Assembly (NCBI GenBank): GCA_964621605.1
Contig: CAZUMJ010000013.1
Span: 9,566-73,565 of the forward strand
Source of the DNA: CAZUMJ01 sp964621605
Lineage (GTDB): Bacteria; Actinomycetota; Acidimicrobiia; Acidimicrobiales; Iamiaceae
Reading direction: 5' to 3'
Length of the DNA stretch: 64,000 nt
Of the stretch, positions 50,290 to 58,626 are shown in pieces. The notes beneath the pieces were generated by a model. The model worked only from the letters and a program-made list of their open reading frames with translations, was not told the origin of the DNA and ran no database searches. Each line of letters begins with the position of its first letter. Positions within the stretch are counted from its first letter, which is position 1. The translations under genes were made by a program, and so were the position numbers.

Positions 50290-50966
50290 TGTCCAGCCCC
50301 ATGGTCGCAGCCGCTGCCGCACTCACGGTTCCCGGTGGGGTGCTGCTCGGTCTCGCGGGGTGCTGTGCGCTCGTGAACTGGTGGGCCGTCTGGGTCGGAA
50401 ATCGCAAGGCGGAGTGGGTGGCAAAGCCCGCCACGCTCACGCTGCTCGTGGCGGTGGCGGCGGTTCTCACGCCTGCCGACTCCGGCGTGCGGTGGTGGAT
50501 GCTCGCCGGGCTCGTGTGCTCGTTGGCGGGGGACGTGTTCCTCATGCTGCCGCGTGAGCAGTTCGTCGCCGGACTCGCATCGTTTCTGCTCGGCCACATC
50601 GCCTACATCGTTGCGCTCACCCTGCAGCACGAGTCCTGGGGGCTCACACTGGTCGGGATCGCAGCGGTGGTCGCAGCACTCGCCTTGGTGGGGTGGCGCA
50701 TCCTCGGTGCCGTGCGCCGAGGCGACGACGCCGCGTTCGCCGCACCCGTCGTTGTCTACATGGCGGTGATCTCGGTCATGGTCATCGCTGCGTTCGGCAC
50801 CGCAGGGGCGGTGGCGATCATCGGTGCCGTGCTGTTCTATGTCTCCGATGCCACGCTCGCCTGGAACAAGTTCGTTCGGCCGTTTCGTGCCGGTCGCCTT
50901 GCCGTCATGACCACCTATCACCTCGGTCAGGTCGGCCTCGTGTTGTCGCTGGTGCACGGTGGCTGA
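50289..50966 (+). CDS. YhhN/TMEM86-family lysoplasmalogenase-like membrane protein
   Basis: Membrane protein of 225 aa with about eight hydrophobic helices. The family motifs are KPATLTLLVAVAAV near residue 42, LVCSLAGDVFLMLPREQFVAGL with the conserved Asp, SFLLGHIAYIVAL and LFYVSDATLAWNKFV with a second Asp. Animal TMEM86 proteins hydrolyse lysoplasmalogen; bacterial function is less clear. ATG 50289 overlaps the reductase stop (TGATG), so it belongs to the same transcript. Confidence 0.88.
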   Translation: MSSPMVAAAAALTVPGGVLLGLAGCCALVNWWAVWVGNRKAEWVAKPATLTLLVAVAAVLTPADSGVRWWMLAGLVCSLAGDVFLMLPREQFVAGLASFLLGHIAYIVALTLQHESWGLTLVGIAAVVAALALVGWRILGAVRRGDDAAFAAPVVVYMAVISVMVIAAFGTAGAVAIIGAVLFYVSDATLAWNKFVRPFRAGRLAVMTTYHLGQVGLVLSLVHGG

Positions 50967-51549
50967 GGAGCAGGTGGGGCACACCGTGGCACGGATCGAC
51001 ACGACACGCGCGCGGGATCAGGTCGCTCGACGCCGGCGATTGTCTGGAGCAGCGCTCGTGCTCGTGGCGTGCGGTTCGGTCCTCGTGGCCTGCGGTGCCG
51101 CCCGCCTCGACACCACCGAGATGCGTTCGCAGATCGCATCCACGCTGCGCACCCGCTACGCGCCGGCATCGGTCGGGGCGGTGACCTGCCCGGGCAAGGT
51201 GCGCGCACGGAAGGGAGCGTCGTTCCGCTGCACGGTCGACGTGGGCGGCGTGCCCGTGGCGGTCACCGTCAAGCAGACCGACGCGGAAGGGTCGCTCAGC
51301 CTGTCGACGGACAAGGCCGTGATCGTGGTGGCCAAGGTGCACGACGACCTCACGCATCAGCTCCAAGCGGCGTACAGGTCAGATTCCGGAGTTCCGCCGG
51401 TGACGGTCGACTGTGGGCCCGACGAAGTGCAAGTCCTGGCCGTGGGTGCGCACCTCCGCTGCACGGCGGCCACGCCCGCGGGCAGCCTGGCGTACCAGGT
51501 GCGTGTCCGAGACACGGCGGGCACCGTGGAGTACCAGCCGGTCGCCTGA
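50959..51549 (+). CDS. DUF4333-like lipoprotein with two repeated domains
   Basis: Exported lipoprotein (196 aa). The signal GAALVLVACGSVLVACGAA contains two possible lipobox Cys; the second (LVAC) gives the better spacing. The mature part holds two similar about 65-residue domains: one with VGAVTCPGKVRARKGASFRC and one with PVTVDCGPDEVQVLAVGAHL. Each carries a Cys pair placed like the disulfide of DUF4333 proteins. It starts at GTG 50959, overlapping the previous gene by eight bases. Function is unknown. Confidence 0.78.
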   Translation: MAEEQVGHTVARIDTTRARDQVARRRRLSGAALVLVACGSVLVACGAARLDTTEMRSQIASTLRTRYAPASVGAVTCPGKVRARKGASFRCTVDVGGVPVAVTVKQTDAEGSLSLSTDKAVIVVAKVHDDLTHQLQAAYRSDSGVPPVTVDCGPDEVQVLAVGAHLRCTAATPAGSLAYQVRVRDTAGTVEYQPVA

Positions 51550-51595
51550 GCGCACGCCCCGGTGGCCGGTGCGTTGCGCGTCCGCCGAGCGGAGC

Positions 51596-52852
51596 TCACC
51601 GAGGGCGCCGCGGCCAGGTCCACGAGAAGCACCGGTCGCTGAGGCCCCCCGGTGTCCACACCCGGTACGCGCCCAGCAGGGCATCGCCCGTGCGCTCGGT
51701 CCAACGGATCGCGGCCGGTGCAGCGACCCTCCGAACGACTTGGCGAACGCCGCCTTCGTGCACCACGTACCCGGCCCACACCCCCGGGTAGTCCTTCACC
51801 GACCCAACGCTCGTGATGACAACCGGTCCGTGCGCCCAGCGGCGGTTGCGGTGCACGTGGCCGGTGGTGACGAACGCAGCGGGGTTGGCGGCCGCAAGCG
51901 CGTCAAGGGTTTCGGTGGCGTCGTCGTGGGGGATGCCGAGCGGCCATCCCACAGGAACGGCGACGCGCGCCGGGTGATGATGGATGGCCACCAGCACGGC
52001 CCCCGGAGCGGTCGTGGCGCGCGCCACGATGTCCGCTCGGAGATGGCCGAGGCGTCCACGATCGTCACCCGCGCGCGTTGAGTCGACGAACAGGAGGCGA
52101 AGCCCCGGTACGTCCAAGTGTTGGACGCCGCGCACCAGGTCGAACCCGTGCGGTGCCAGCGCCACCTCGGGCTCGACGGTGCGGCGGCGCTTGGTCTCGT
52201 GGTTGCCGGGCAGGATGTCGATCGGCACCGGTGCGCCTGCGAGGGCGTCGACTGCCCGAACCCAGGACCCAGGATGGCTCTGGTCCACCACGTCGCCCTT
52301 CACGATGAGGCGTGCAGCGCCCCAGGCGACGGCTTCGCGCCGCGCGGCGCGCGCACACCGCTCGGGGTGTGGGTCGTCGAGGTCGTTGTCGCTGATCGTG
52401 TGGAGGTAGCCGAACGTCGTGGCACCCACGTGCAGGTCGCTGATGGTGGCGAACCGATAGAGCTCTTCGCCCGGTGGCGGGGTGAGCGTGCGAGCGGTGA
52501 GCCGCGCCACGCCGTCGGGCACGCCGTCGCCGGCGACGGTCACCTCGAGCGCACGCGAGGTGGGGAGGTCGGCCAGCACCGCCGAGCCGGGCCCCCCGTC
52601 TGTCATGACCTGCACGTCGCTGTCGGCGGCGCTGATGCGCACCGGACCTGGCCCGAGTGCACCCCAGGTGACCTGGAGCGTGGTGTCTTCGACGGCGAAC
52701 ACCTCGAGACGGTGCGCGCGCGGCCCGTTGTGGCGGCCGAGCGCGTCGCGCACCTCCGGCAGCGTCGGGACACGCCCCGACGCGACTGCCCGGCGCGCCG
52801 CCCAACGGATCGGGCCCATCGGTCCGCTCGGGCGGTGGCGCGGCGTGCTCAC
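51596..52852 (-). CDS. Metallophosphoesterase
   Basis: Calcineurin-like phosphoesterase (418 aa) needing two metal ions. Ordered motifs: FATISDLHVGA (Asp-x-His), VKGDVVDQS (GDxxD), LPGNHETKR (GNHE), VAIHHHPAR and VTTGHVHRNRRW (GHxH). About 140 residues before the core form a beta-rich domain (LEVFAVEDTTLQVTWGALGPG), like a purple-phosphatase N-terminal domain. The substrate is unknown. GTG 52852 is chosen over the longer frame because the upstream sequence turns into Arg/Pro/Ser-rich shadow; ATG 52819 is an alternative. There is no signal peptide. Confidence 0.85.
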   Translation of the reverse strand: MSTPRHRPSGPMGPIRWAARRAVASGRVPTLPEVRDALGRHNGPRAHRLEVFAVEDTTLQVTWGALGPGPVRISAADSDVQVMTDGGPGSAVLADLPTSRALEVTVAGDGVPDGVARLTARTLTPPPGEELYRFATISDLHVGATTFGYLHTISDNDLDDPHPERCARAARREAVAWGAARLIVKGDVVDQSHPGSWVRAVDALAGAPVPIDILPGNHETKRRRTVEPEVALAPHGFDLVRGVQHLDVPGLRLLFVDSTRAGDDRGRLGHLRADIVARATTAPGAVLVAIHHHPARVAVPVGWPLGIPHDDATETLDALAAANPAAFVTTGHVHRNRRWAHGPVVITSVGSVKDYPGVWAGYVVHEGGVRQVVRRVAAPAAIRWTERTGDALLGAYRVWTPGGLSDRCFSWTWPRRPR

Positions 52853-52949
52853 CCGCGGGAGCCGACACCGCGCCGCGCGCCCACGGTGCCTGCGCGGCGG
52901 TCCGAGGGGTGTCGGCCGCCCTCGTCTTCGCCTCGGGGTAGACGGGCCG

Positions 52950-55496
52950 TCACCGGAGCGCGGCGCCCAGGGCGGGTGCCTCGCGCGTCGCCAGGCCCAC
53001 CGTGACGCGCATGCGCTCGATGTGCTGGTGGAACTGCTTCGCGGCCTGGGGGACGGGGTGTGCGTCGAGGAACGCCTCGACCTCGGCCGCGAGGTTGGCG
53101 TCCGCGATCGTGCGGACACCGCCCACCATGCGCGAGATGGCGTTCGTCGGGAGCCGTTCGAGCAGCTCGGCCCAGTGCTGTGTTGCGAACTCCCATGCCA
53201 CGCGTGCGTTCGCCCGATTGGCGAGTGCCCGGCTCAGGAGCAGGCCCGCATCTTGGGTGCGCACGTGCGAGCTCAGGAGCAGGTCGCAGAAGCGTCCGAA
53301 CTGGGTGGCGTCTTCGCAGTCGGCGAGCGCACCCAGGTAGCGCAGCGTGTCCTGCGGAGTCGTGGCAGCCTTCGAGCGGGCAAGGAACTCGTCAAAGGTC
53401 GCAGCGTCGGCGTGCGCGGCGACGATACGGACCGCCGCGTCGCGGATGGCCGGGTCGACCGAGCGCGTGCCGGTGACGATCTCGTGGCTCTGCGCCAGCA
53501 CCGTTGGGTCACCCCCGAGGAGTCCTCGCGCCTCGAACAGGGCAGCCCGCAACGTCGCGTCACGCTCCGACTCGTCGGCTTGGGGGGCGTCGCCAAGGAG
53601 GTCGACGGCGGGCTGCAGCACGCGCCCTGTGAAGCCCTGCAGGTCGGCGCGATCCGCGTCGGATGCGATCCGATCGAGGGTGGACAGGATCGACACGACC
53701 CGGCGCCAGACGGTCAGATCACGCTCGCCCTGCCACGCGTCGATGAGGCCCAGCACGGTCGCGGCGGACTCGTCACCCGCAAGGACCGACGCCCACAGGT
53801 CGTCGAGGAGCGTGTACCGCTCGACTGAGCTGAGCACCTCGGGGCCGCGAGCCCGCAAGGTGTCGAGGAGGTCTGCTGCGTAGCGGACACGGAAGAAGCC
53901 GCTGCTCTCGCGGTTCACGACCACCCAGGTGGCGGGCTCGCCCAGGTCGACGTCGAGCGTGTCGCCGTCGAGGAGCACGGCGCGCTCGTGGGCGCCCTGC
54001 GCGCTGCCCCAGCGGAGCAGAACCGGAACCGCCCATCGCGACTCCGTGTCGCCACCCAGGTAGCGGAACGGTCGTTGGGTGAGGCGCAGCACGGTGGCGT
54101 CGTCGCGGAGCTCGGCGTCGACTACGGGGTGCCCGCCCTGGAAGATCCACGAGTCCGCGATGCGGCGCACGGGCTCCCCGGTTGCTTCCTCGAGGGCGTC
54201 CCAGAGGTCGCTGGTCTCGGTGTTCGCGTACGCGTGACGGGCGAGGTAGGCGGCGATGCCGGCACGGAACGGCCGCTCGCCGAGGAACTGCTCGAGCATG
54301 CGTACGACCGAGCAGCCCTTCTCGTAGGTGAGCACGTCGAACATGCCCTCGGCGTCTTCGGGGGAGATCACCGGGAACTCGATGGGGCGCGTGGCAGCCA
54401 GGGCGTCGGTGTCGAACGCTGCTGAACGGCTGGCGGCGAACGTCGTCCAGCGATCCCATTCGGGGCGGAACACGTCGACCGCGATGGTCTCCATGAAGGT
54501 GGCGAAGGCCTCGTTCAGCCAGATGCCGTTCCACCAACGCATCGTGACGAGGTCGCCGAACCACATGTGGGCGAGCTCGTGGGCGACCACGTCCGCGACC
54601 CGCTCGAGCTCCGGCTGGGTGGCGACGGCTGGGTCGACCAGCAGCGCCGTCTCGCGGAAGGTGATGCAGCCGAGGTTCTCCATCGCCCCGAACGCGAAGT
54701 CGGGGATGGCGACCAGGTCGACCTTGTCTCCGGGATATGCGATGCCGTAGTAGTCGGTGAACGTGCGCAGTGCCGACGCCCCGATGTCGAGCGCGAACCG
54801 GGCGAGCGTGGCCTTGCCGAGCGGGTGCACGACCCGAAGCGGGACGCCGTCGACGTCGACCACCTCTGTGGCTTCGAGCGGCCCGATGACGAACGCGACG
54901 AGGTACGTCGACATCTTCATCGTGTCCGCGAAGCGGACCCGGGCACGCCCGTCGCCGAGCAACTCCCGCTCGACCTCCGCGCCGTTGGAGATGGCCAGCA
55001 GGGCTGCCGGCACCACAAGCGTGACGCCGAACACTGCCTTGCGGTCGGGCTCGTCCCAGCACGGGAACGCCCTGCGGGCGTCGGTCGATTCGAACTGGGT
55101 CGTCGCGATGATGTGGGAGACGCCCTCGGAGTCGGTGAAGCGCGAGCGGTAGAAGCCGTGCAGCTTGTCGTTGAGGATGCCCCTGAAGCGCAGGTGCAGC
55201 GCGGTGTCGCCGGCGGGAAGCGGCGACTCGAACGCGAGCGTGGCCCGTTCGGTGGCCTCGTCGTAGGTGACGTGCGCGGTGACCCGTGCGTCGCCGACCG
55301 ATGCGACGGCCTCGTCGATCTCCAGCTCGATGGCGTTCAACACCACGAGTGCCGTGGCCTCGTGCACGGTCACCGCAATGGTGACGTCGCCGGAGAACGT
55401 GCCTGCGTCGAGGTCGGGCTCGAGTGTCAGGTCGTAGCGCGTCGGTTCGACGGTGCGCGGCAGGCGGTGTGGGTCGCTGGCGTGCTCGGCAGCCAC
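52950..55496 (-). CDS. pepN: Aminopeptidase N (M1 family)
   Basis: Cytoplasmic zinc aminopeptidase (848 aa) that removes N-terminal residues from peptides. The GAMEN exopeptidase motif is in FGAMENLGCITFRE, and the zinc motif is VVAHELAHMWFGDLV with the third ligand Glu in WLNEAFATFME. The N-terminal beta domain (RYDLTLEPDLDAGTFSGDV) and the C-terminal helical domain (ERK-like repeats to AKQFHQHIERMRVTVGLA) complete the family layout. GTG 55496 has CAGGAG upstream and begins the first beta strand. A longer frame upstream is shadow sequence. A 97-base gap separates it from the metallophosphoesterase on the same strand. Confidence 0.96.
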   Translation of the reverse strand: MAAEHASDPHRLPRTVEPTRYDLTLEPDLDAGTFSGDVTIAVTVHEATALVVLNAIELEIDEAVASVGDARVTAHVTYDEATERATLAFESPLPAGDTALHLRFRGILNDKLHGFYRSRFTDSEGVSHIIATTQFESTDARRAFPCWDEPDRKAVFGVTLVVPAALLAISNGAEVERELLGDGRARVRFADTMKMSTYLVAFVIGPLEATEVVDVDGVPLRVVHPLGKATLARFALDIGASALRTFTDYYGIAYPGDKVDLVAIPDFAFGAMENLGCITFRETALLVDPAVATQPELERVADVVAHELAHMWFGDLVTMRWWNGIWLNEAFATFMETIAVDVFRPEWDRWTTFAASRSAAFDTDALAATRPIEFPVISPEDAEGMFDVLTYEKGCSVVRMLEQFLGERPFRAGIAAYLARHAYANTETSDLWDALEEATGEPVRRIADSWIFQGGHPVVDAELRDDATVLRLTQRPFRYLGGDTESRWAVPVLLRWGSAQGAHERAVLLDGDTLDVDLGEPATWVVVNRESSGFFRVRYAADLLDTLRARGPEVLSSVERYTLLDDLWASVLAGDESAATVLGLIDAWQGERDLTVWRRVVSILSTLDRIASDADRADLQGFTGRVLQPAVDLLGDAPQADESERDATLRAALFEARGLLGGDPTVLAQSHEIVTGTRSVDPAIRDAAVRIVAAHADAATFDEFLARSKAATTPQDTLRYLGALADCEDATQFGRFCDLLLSSHVRTQDAGLLLSRALANRANARVAWEFATQHWAELLERLPTNAISRMVGGVRTIADANLAAEVEAFLDAHPVPQAAKQFHQHIERMRVTVGLATREAPALGAALR

Positions 55497-55552
55497 AGGT
55501 GCTCCTGATGCTCGGTCGGTGGGGCGTGCCGAGCGTACCGGCGTGATGTCGG

Positions 55553-57118
55553 TCAGCCGACGAGCACGTCGCAGGTCGCGCCGTCGGCAGCTGCGGTCAG
55601 GTAGATGTTCGTCTCGTCGGGTTCGCTGCTCATCCAGATGCGCGTCGGGCTGGTCAGCGTGACGTGCACGGTCGTGGGGGTGAACCCGAGCCCGTGCGGA
55701 ACCGCCGTCTCGTCCTCGTTCGCCGAGACGCCACGAATCTGCCGGCCCGGAAGGGTCGTCGTGGCGGCGGTGAGGTTTGGACTGTACGTCCACGATCCGA
55801 CGCCGGCGTTGCCGTCCAGCGCGTTGCCGTCCATCACCACATCCCAGACCCGGTTCACGACGGCAAGTCCGTGCACCTGCGCCCCCGAGCCGTCGTCGAC
55901 GCAGCGGTTGTCGAGCACCGCGCCGTTGCGCAGCGGTGGGTCGGGGTCACCGGCGGTCCCCCACAGCACGATGCCGTTGCGGTTGTACTCGGGATTGGAC
56001 TGTGCGGTGCCGTTCGCGACGCACACGTTGGCGCGCACGGTGAAGTCGTGTGCGGCGAGCATGCCGATGCCGGAGGCGGCGCAGTCCGAGATGACGTTGG
56101 CGGACACCACCGTCGCGGCGGCGTTGCGGTCGATCCGGACACCGAGGTCGCCCGCCGTGTCGATCACGTTGGCGTGGAGCACCGCGCCGACCGCGTTCTG
56201 CGCGGCGATGCCCAGCCCAGGTGTGCGGTCGACGGTGTTGGCGGCGACCGTGACCGCCGTCAGCTGCGGGCCGGTCGTCCCCGACACGCCGATGCCCTTG
56301 CCGCCGTCGCCGGCGCCGTCGCCGTCAACGGCGTTGGCGACGATCACGACGTTGGACGTGCCGTCCTCGACGCGGATGCCTGCGCAGTCTGCACCGACCT
56401 GTGCCCATCCCGACACGATGTTCGCGGCGATCGTCACGTCGCTTGCGCTGAAGCCCTGTGCCGTATTCCCCCAGGCGTAGATGGCGTTCTTGCCGGCGTT
56501 GATGCAGTGGTTGCCGACGATCGCCATGCGATGCGCACCCTGGCATTCGATCAGCTCCTCGTCGCCATCTGACGAGAAGTTGTGCGCGATCACCACGTCG
56601 GTGACGCCGGGGAAGGCGACGATGTTGTACCCCTTCGCACCAAGGACCTCGCAGGCTTCGACACGCCCGTTCGTGGCGGGTGCCCAGAACGCGAGGGCGT
56701 TGCACACGTTTGACTGGCCGTCTCGGTTGCCGTCGAGTCGGAGGCGGGTAACGGTCACGTTCGACGTGGTGATCGTGCAGAGGTTGCGGTTCGACCCGGA
56801 GGGCAGGTGCAGCACAGAGCGGTGCCCGGCACCCGTGAGCGTGCAGCCGGCCGGCGGGCGGATGTCGACCACCTCGTAGGTGCCCGGCGGGACGTACACG
56901 GTGCCGCCCTCCGCGCCGAGGGCGGCAAACGCGGCGGTGAACGCGGCGGTGTCGATGGTGCTGCCGTCTCCCACGGCCCCGAAGTCGCGGACGTCGAGCG
57001 CGTTGGCGAGGTCGGGTGGCGGGGTAGGCGCACACGCGGTGAGCAGACCGCCCAGCGCGAGCAGGGCACCTCCGGCGGTGGTGCCGCCGAGCAGTTGGCG
57101 TCGACTCAGGCCTGTCAT
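55553..57118 (-). CDS. Tat-exported lipoprotein with parallel beta-helix (paralogue 1)
   Basis: Right-handed parallel beta-helix protein (521 aa). The N-terminus has the twin-arginine motif SRRQLLGGTT and a lipobox LLTAC (Cys29), so it is a Tat-dependent lipoprotein. Residues 42-80 match the pectate-lyase-3 start (VRDFGAVGDGSTIDTAAF, GGTVYVPPGTYEV). Repeated N-x-V/I-x-x-A coils follow to about 455, and a 60-residue C-terminal module (VPHGLGFTPTTVHVTL, NIYLTAAADGATCDVLVG) ends it. Enzyme activity on glycans or a pure binding role cannot be separated. ATG 57118 overlaps the stop of the upstream paralogue. Confidence 0.85.
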   Translation of the reverse strand: MTGLSRRQLLGGTTAGGALLALGGLLTACAPTPPPDLANALDVRDFGAVGDGSTIDTAAFTAAFAALGAEGGTVYVPPGTYEVVDIRPPAGCTLTGAGHRSVLHLPSGSNRNLCTITTSNVTVTRLRLDGNRDGQSNVCNALAFWAPATNGRVEACEVLGAKGYNIVAFPGVTDVVIAHNFSSDGDEELIECQGAHRMAIVGNHCINAGKNAIYAWGNTAQGFSASDVTIAANIVSGWAQVGADCAGIRVEDGTSNVVIVANAVDGDGAGDGGKGIGVSGTTGPQLTAVTVAANTVDRTPGLGIAAQNAVGAVLHANVIDTAGDLGVRIDRNAAATVVSANVISDCAASGIGMLAAHDFTVRANVCVANGTAQSNPEYNRNGIVLWGTAGDPDPPLRNGAVLDNRCVDDGSGAQVHGLAVVNRVWDVVMDGNALDGNAGVGSWTYSPNLTAATTTLPGRQIRGVSANEDETAVPHGLGFTPTTVHVTLTSPTRIWMSSEPDETNIYLTAAADGATCDVLVG

Positions 57119-58626
57119 GCGACGCGCACCTCGCAGGTTCGGCCCGGCGCGTCCGCTCGGAGGTAGACGGACGTGGCGTCCGCGGGCGCGTCGACCCACA
57201 CGGCTCCTTCGGAGCGGGCGTCGAGCACGACGGTGGTGGGCACGCGACCAAGGTTGTGCGCAAGAGCGAGCCCGGTGTCGTCGACGGTCACGACGCCGAG
57301 CCGCACCGTCGGGGCGAGGAGCGGACCGGGGCCTGAGGCCTGTGGCGTGGGGCTCACCGAGATCGTCGGGAACGCGTTGCCGTTCGCGCACCACGACGTG
57401 CCGCCGTCCAGCGCGGCGGCGACGGGCGCGGTGACGCCGGTGGCGCTTCCTGCGACGTTCCCGGCGAGCAGTGGACGTACCCCGATGGCGGAGGTGATCG
57501 TGGCCGTCCCCGGTGTGGGGGACCCTCCGGCGTCCTGCCAGCAGGCGTTGCCGACGACGAGATGTCCACCCGGAGCCGACAGGCCGATGCTGCCGGCCAC
57601 GGCGTTCGTGATCGCGTTCGCGATGATCGCCTGTCCGGTCGCGGTGGTCGCGATGCCGCAACCGGTTGCGTTTCGGATGCTGTTCGCAGCGACGACCACG
57701 CCCGGCGCGTCGATGTGGATGCCGTCGGCGCCCGCGTTGGCCACGACGTTGCCCGTCACCGCACCGTTGCGTGCCGACGAGCTTGCTCCCGAGACCGTGA
57801 TGCCCGGGCAGCCGGCCGCAGTCGTGGCGACCACGTTGGCGCTCACGGTGAACGACGTGCACGAGGGCTCCACGGCGATCGCTGCGACGTTGGCCCCCGT
57901 TGCCCCCGCGTCCTGCACGACGTTGCCCCACACGTGCACGGCGTCGGTCGGCGCGTCGGCTGACCCGAGACGGATTGCGCTCCCGCCGCAGCCGACGATG
58001 AGGTTGCGGACGATCGTCACCTCCGACGCGCCGACGACCGTCACGCCGTCGCTTCCCGGAGCATCGATCGTGCAGGCATCGACGCGGACCGCGGTCGCGG
58101 CGTTCGCGATGGCGATGCCCGGCGTGTTCGGTGAGCGGCACCAGACGTTGGCCATCTCGATGTCGAAGGCGTTGCCGTGCACCGAGAGCAGCGGACCTTG
58201 CAGGCTGGTGGCCCCTGTTGCGTCGAGGGCGAGGTGCATGACACGCAAGCGTCTGCCCGTGAGCTCGATCAGTGCGGTGAGTGCCGACCCCGATCGTGGC
58301 CGCAGCACGCTCCCAAGGCCTTCCCCGAGGAGCAGGCAGCTCGCCGGGAGCTGCAGCGTTGCGGTCTGGTAGGTGCCCGCAGGCACCCATACGATCCCCC
58401 CGCCTGCGCTGGCCACGAGCCCGAACGCGGTCTGGAACGCGGCGGTGTCGTCGGTGGTCCCGTCTCCTGTCGCGCCCTGCGCACGCACGTCGACCACCAG
58501 CAGACCGTCGGGTGGTGGGGTGGTCGTCGCTGCGGCACGGCTCCAGCCGGTCGCGGCGACCGATGCGAGCGCGCCCGATGCCATCAGGACTCGACGTCGG
58601 CCGAGCGGGGTGTGGCCGCTGCTCAT
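57115..58626 (-). CDS. Tat-exported parallel beta-helix protein (paralogue 2)
   Basis: Second paralogue (503 aa). Tat signal GRRRVLMASG with a hydrophobic run and an Ala-rich cleavage region (SRAAA); there is no lipobox, so it is probably secreted. It shows the same fold start (DVRAQGATGDGTTDDTAAF, GGIVWVPAGTYQTATL), beta-helix coils with cysteines spaced through the turns, and the shared C-terminal module (LALAHNLGRVPTTVVLD, VYLRADAPGRTCEVRVA). A short Thr/Pro stretch links signal and helix. ATG 58626 overlaps paralogue 3 by four bases, so the three genes form one transcript. Confidence 0.85.
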   Translation of the reverse strand: MSSGHTPLGRRRVLMASGALASVAATGWSRAAATTTPPPDGLLVVDVRAQGATGDGTTDDTAAFQTAFGLVASAGGGIVWVPAGTYQTATLQLPASCLLLGEGLGSVLRPRSGSALTALIELTGRRLRVMHLALDATGATSLQGPLLSVHGNAFDIEMANVWCRSPNTPGIAIANAATAVRVDACTIDAPGSDGVTVVGASEVTIVRNLIVGCGGSAIRLGSADAPTDAVHVWGNVVQDAGATGANVAAIAVEPSCTSFTVSANVVATTAAGCPGITVSGASSSARNGAVTGNVVANAGADGIHIDAPGVVVAANSIRNATGCGIATTATGQAIIANAITNAVAGSIGLSAPGGHLVVGNACWQDAGGSPTPGTATITSAIGVRPLLAGNVAGSATGVTAPVAAALDGGTSWCANGNAFPTISVSPTPQASGPGPLLAPTVRLGVVTVDDTGLALAHNLGRVPTTVVLDARSEGAVWVDAPADATSVYLRADAPGRTCEVRVA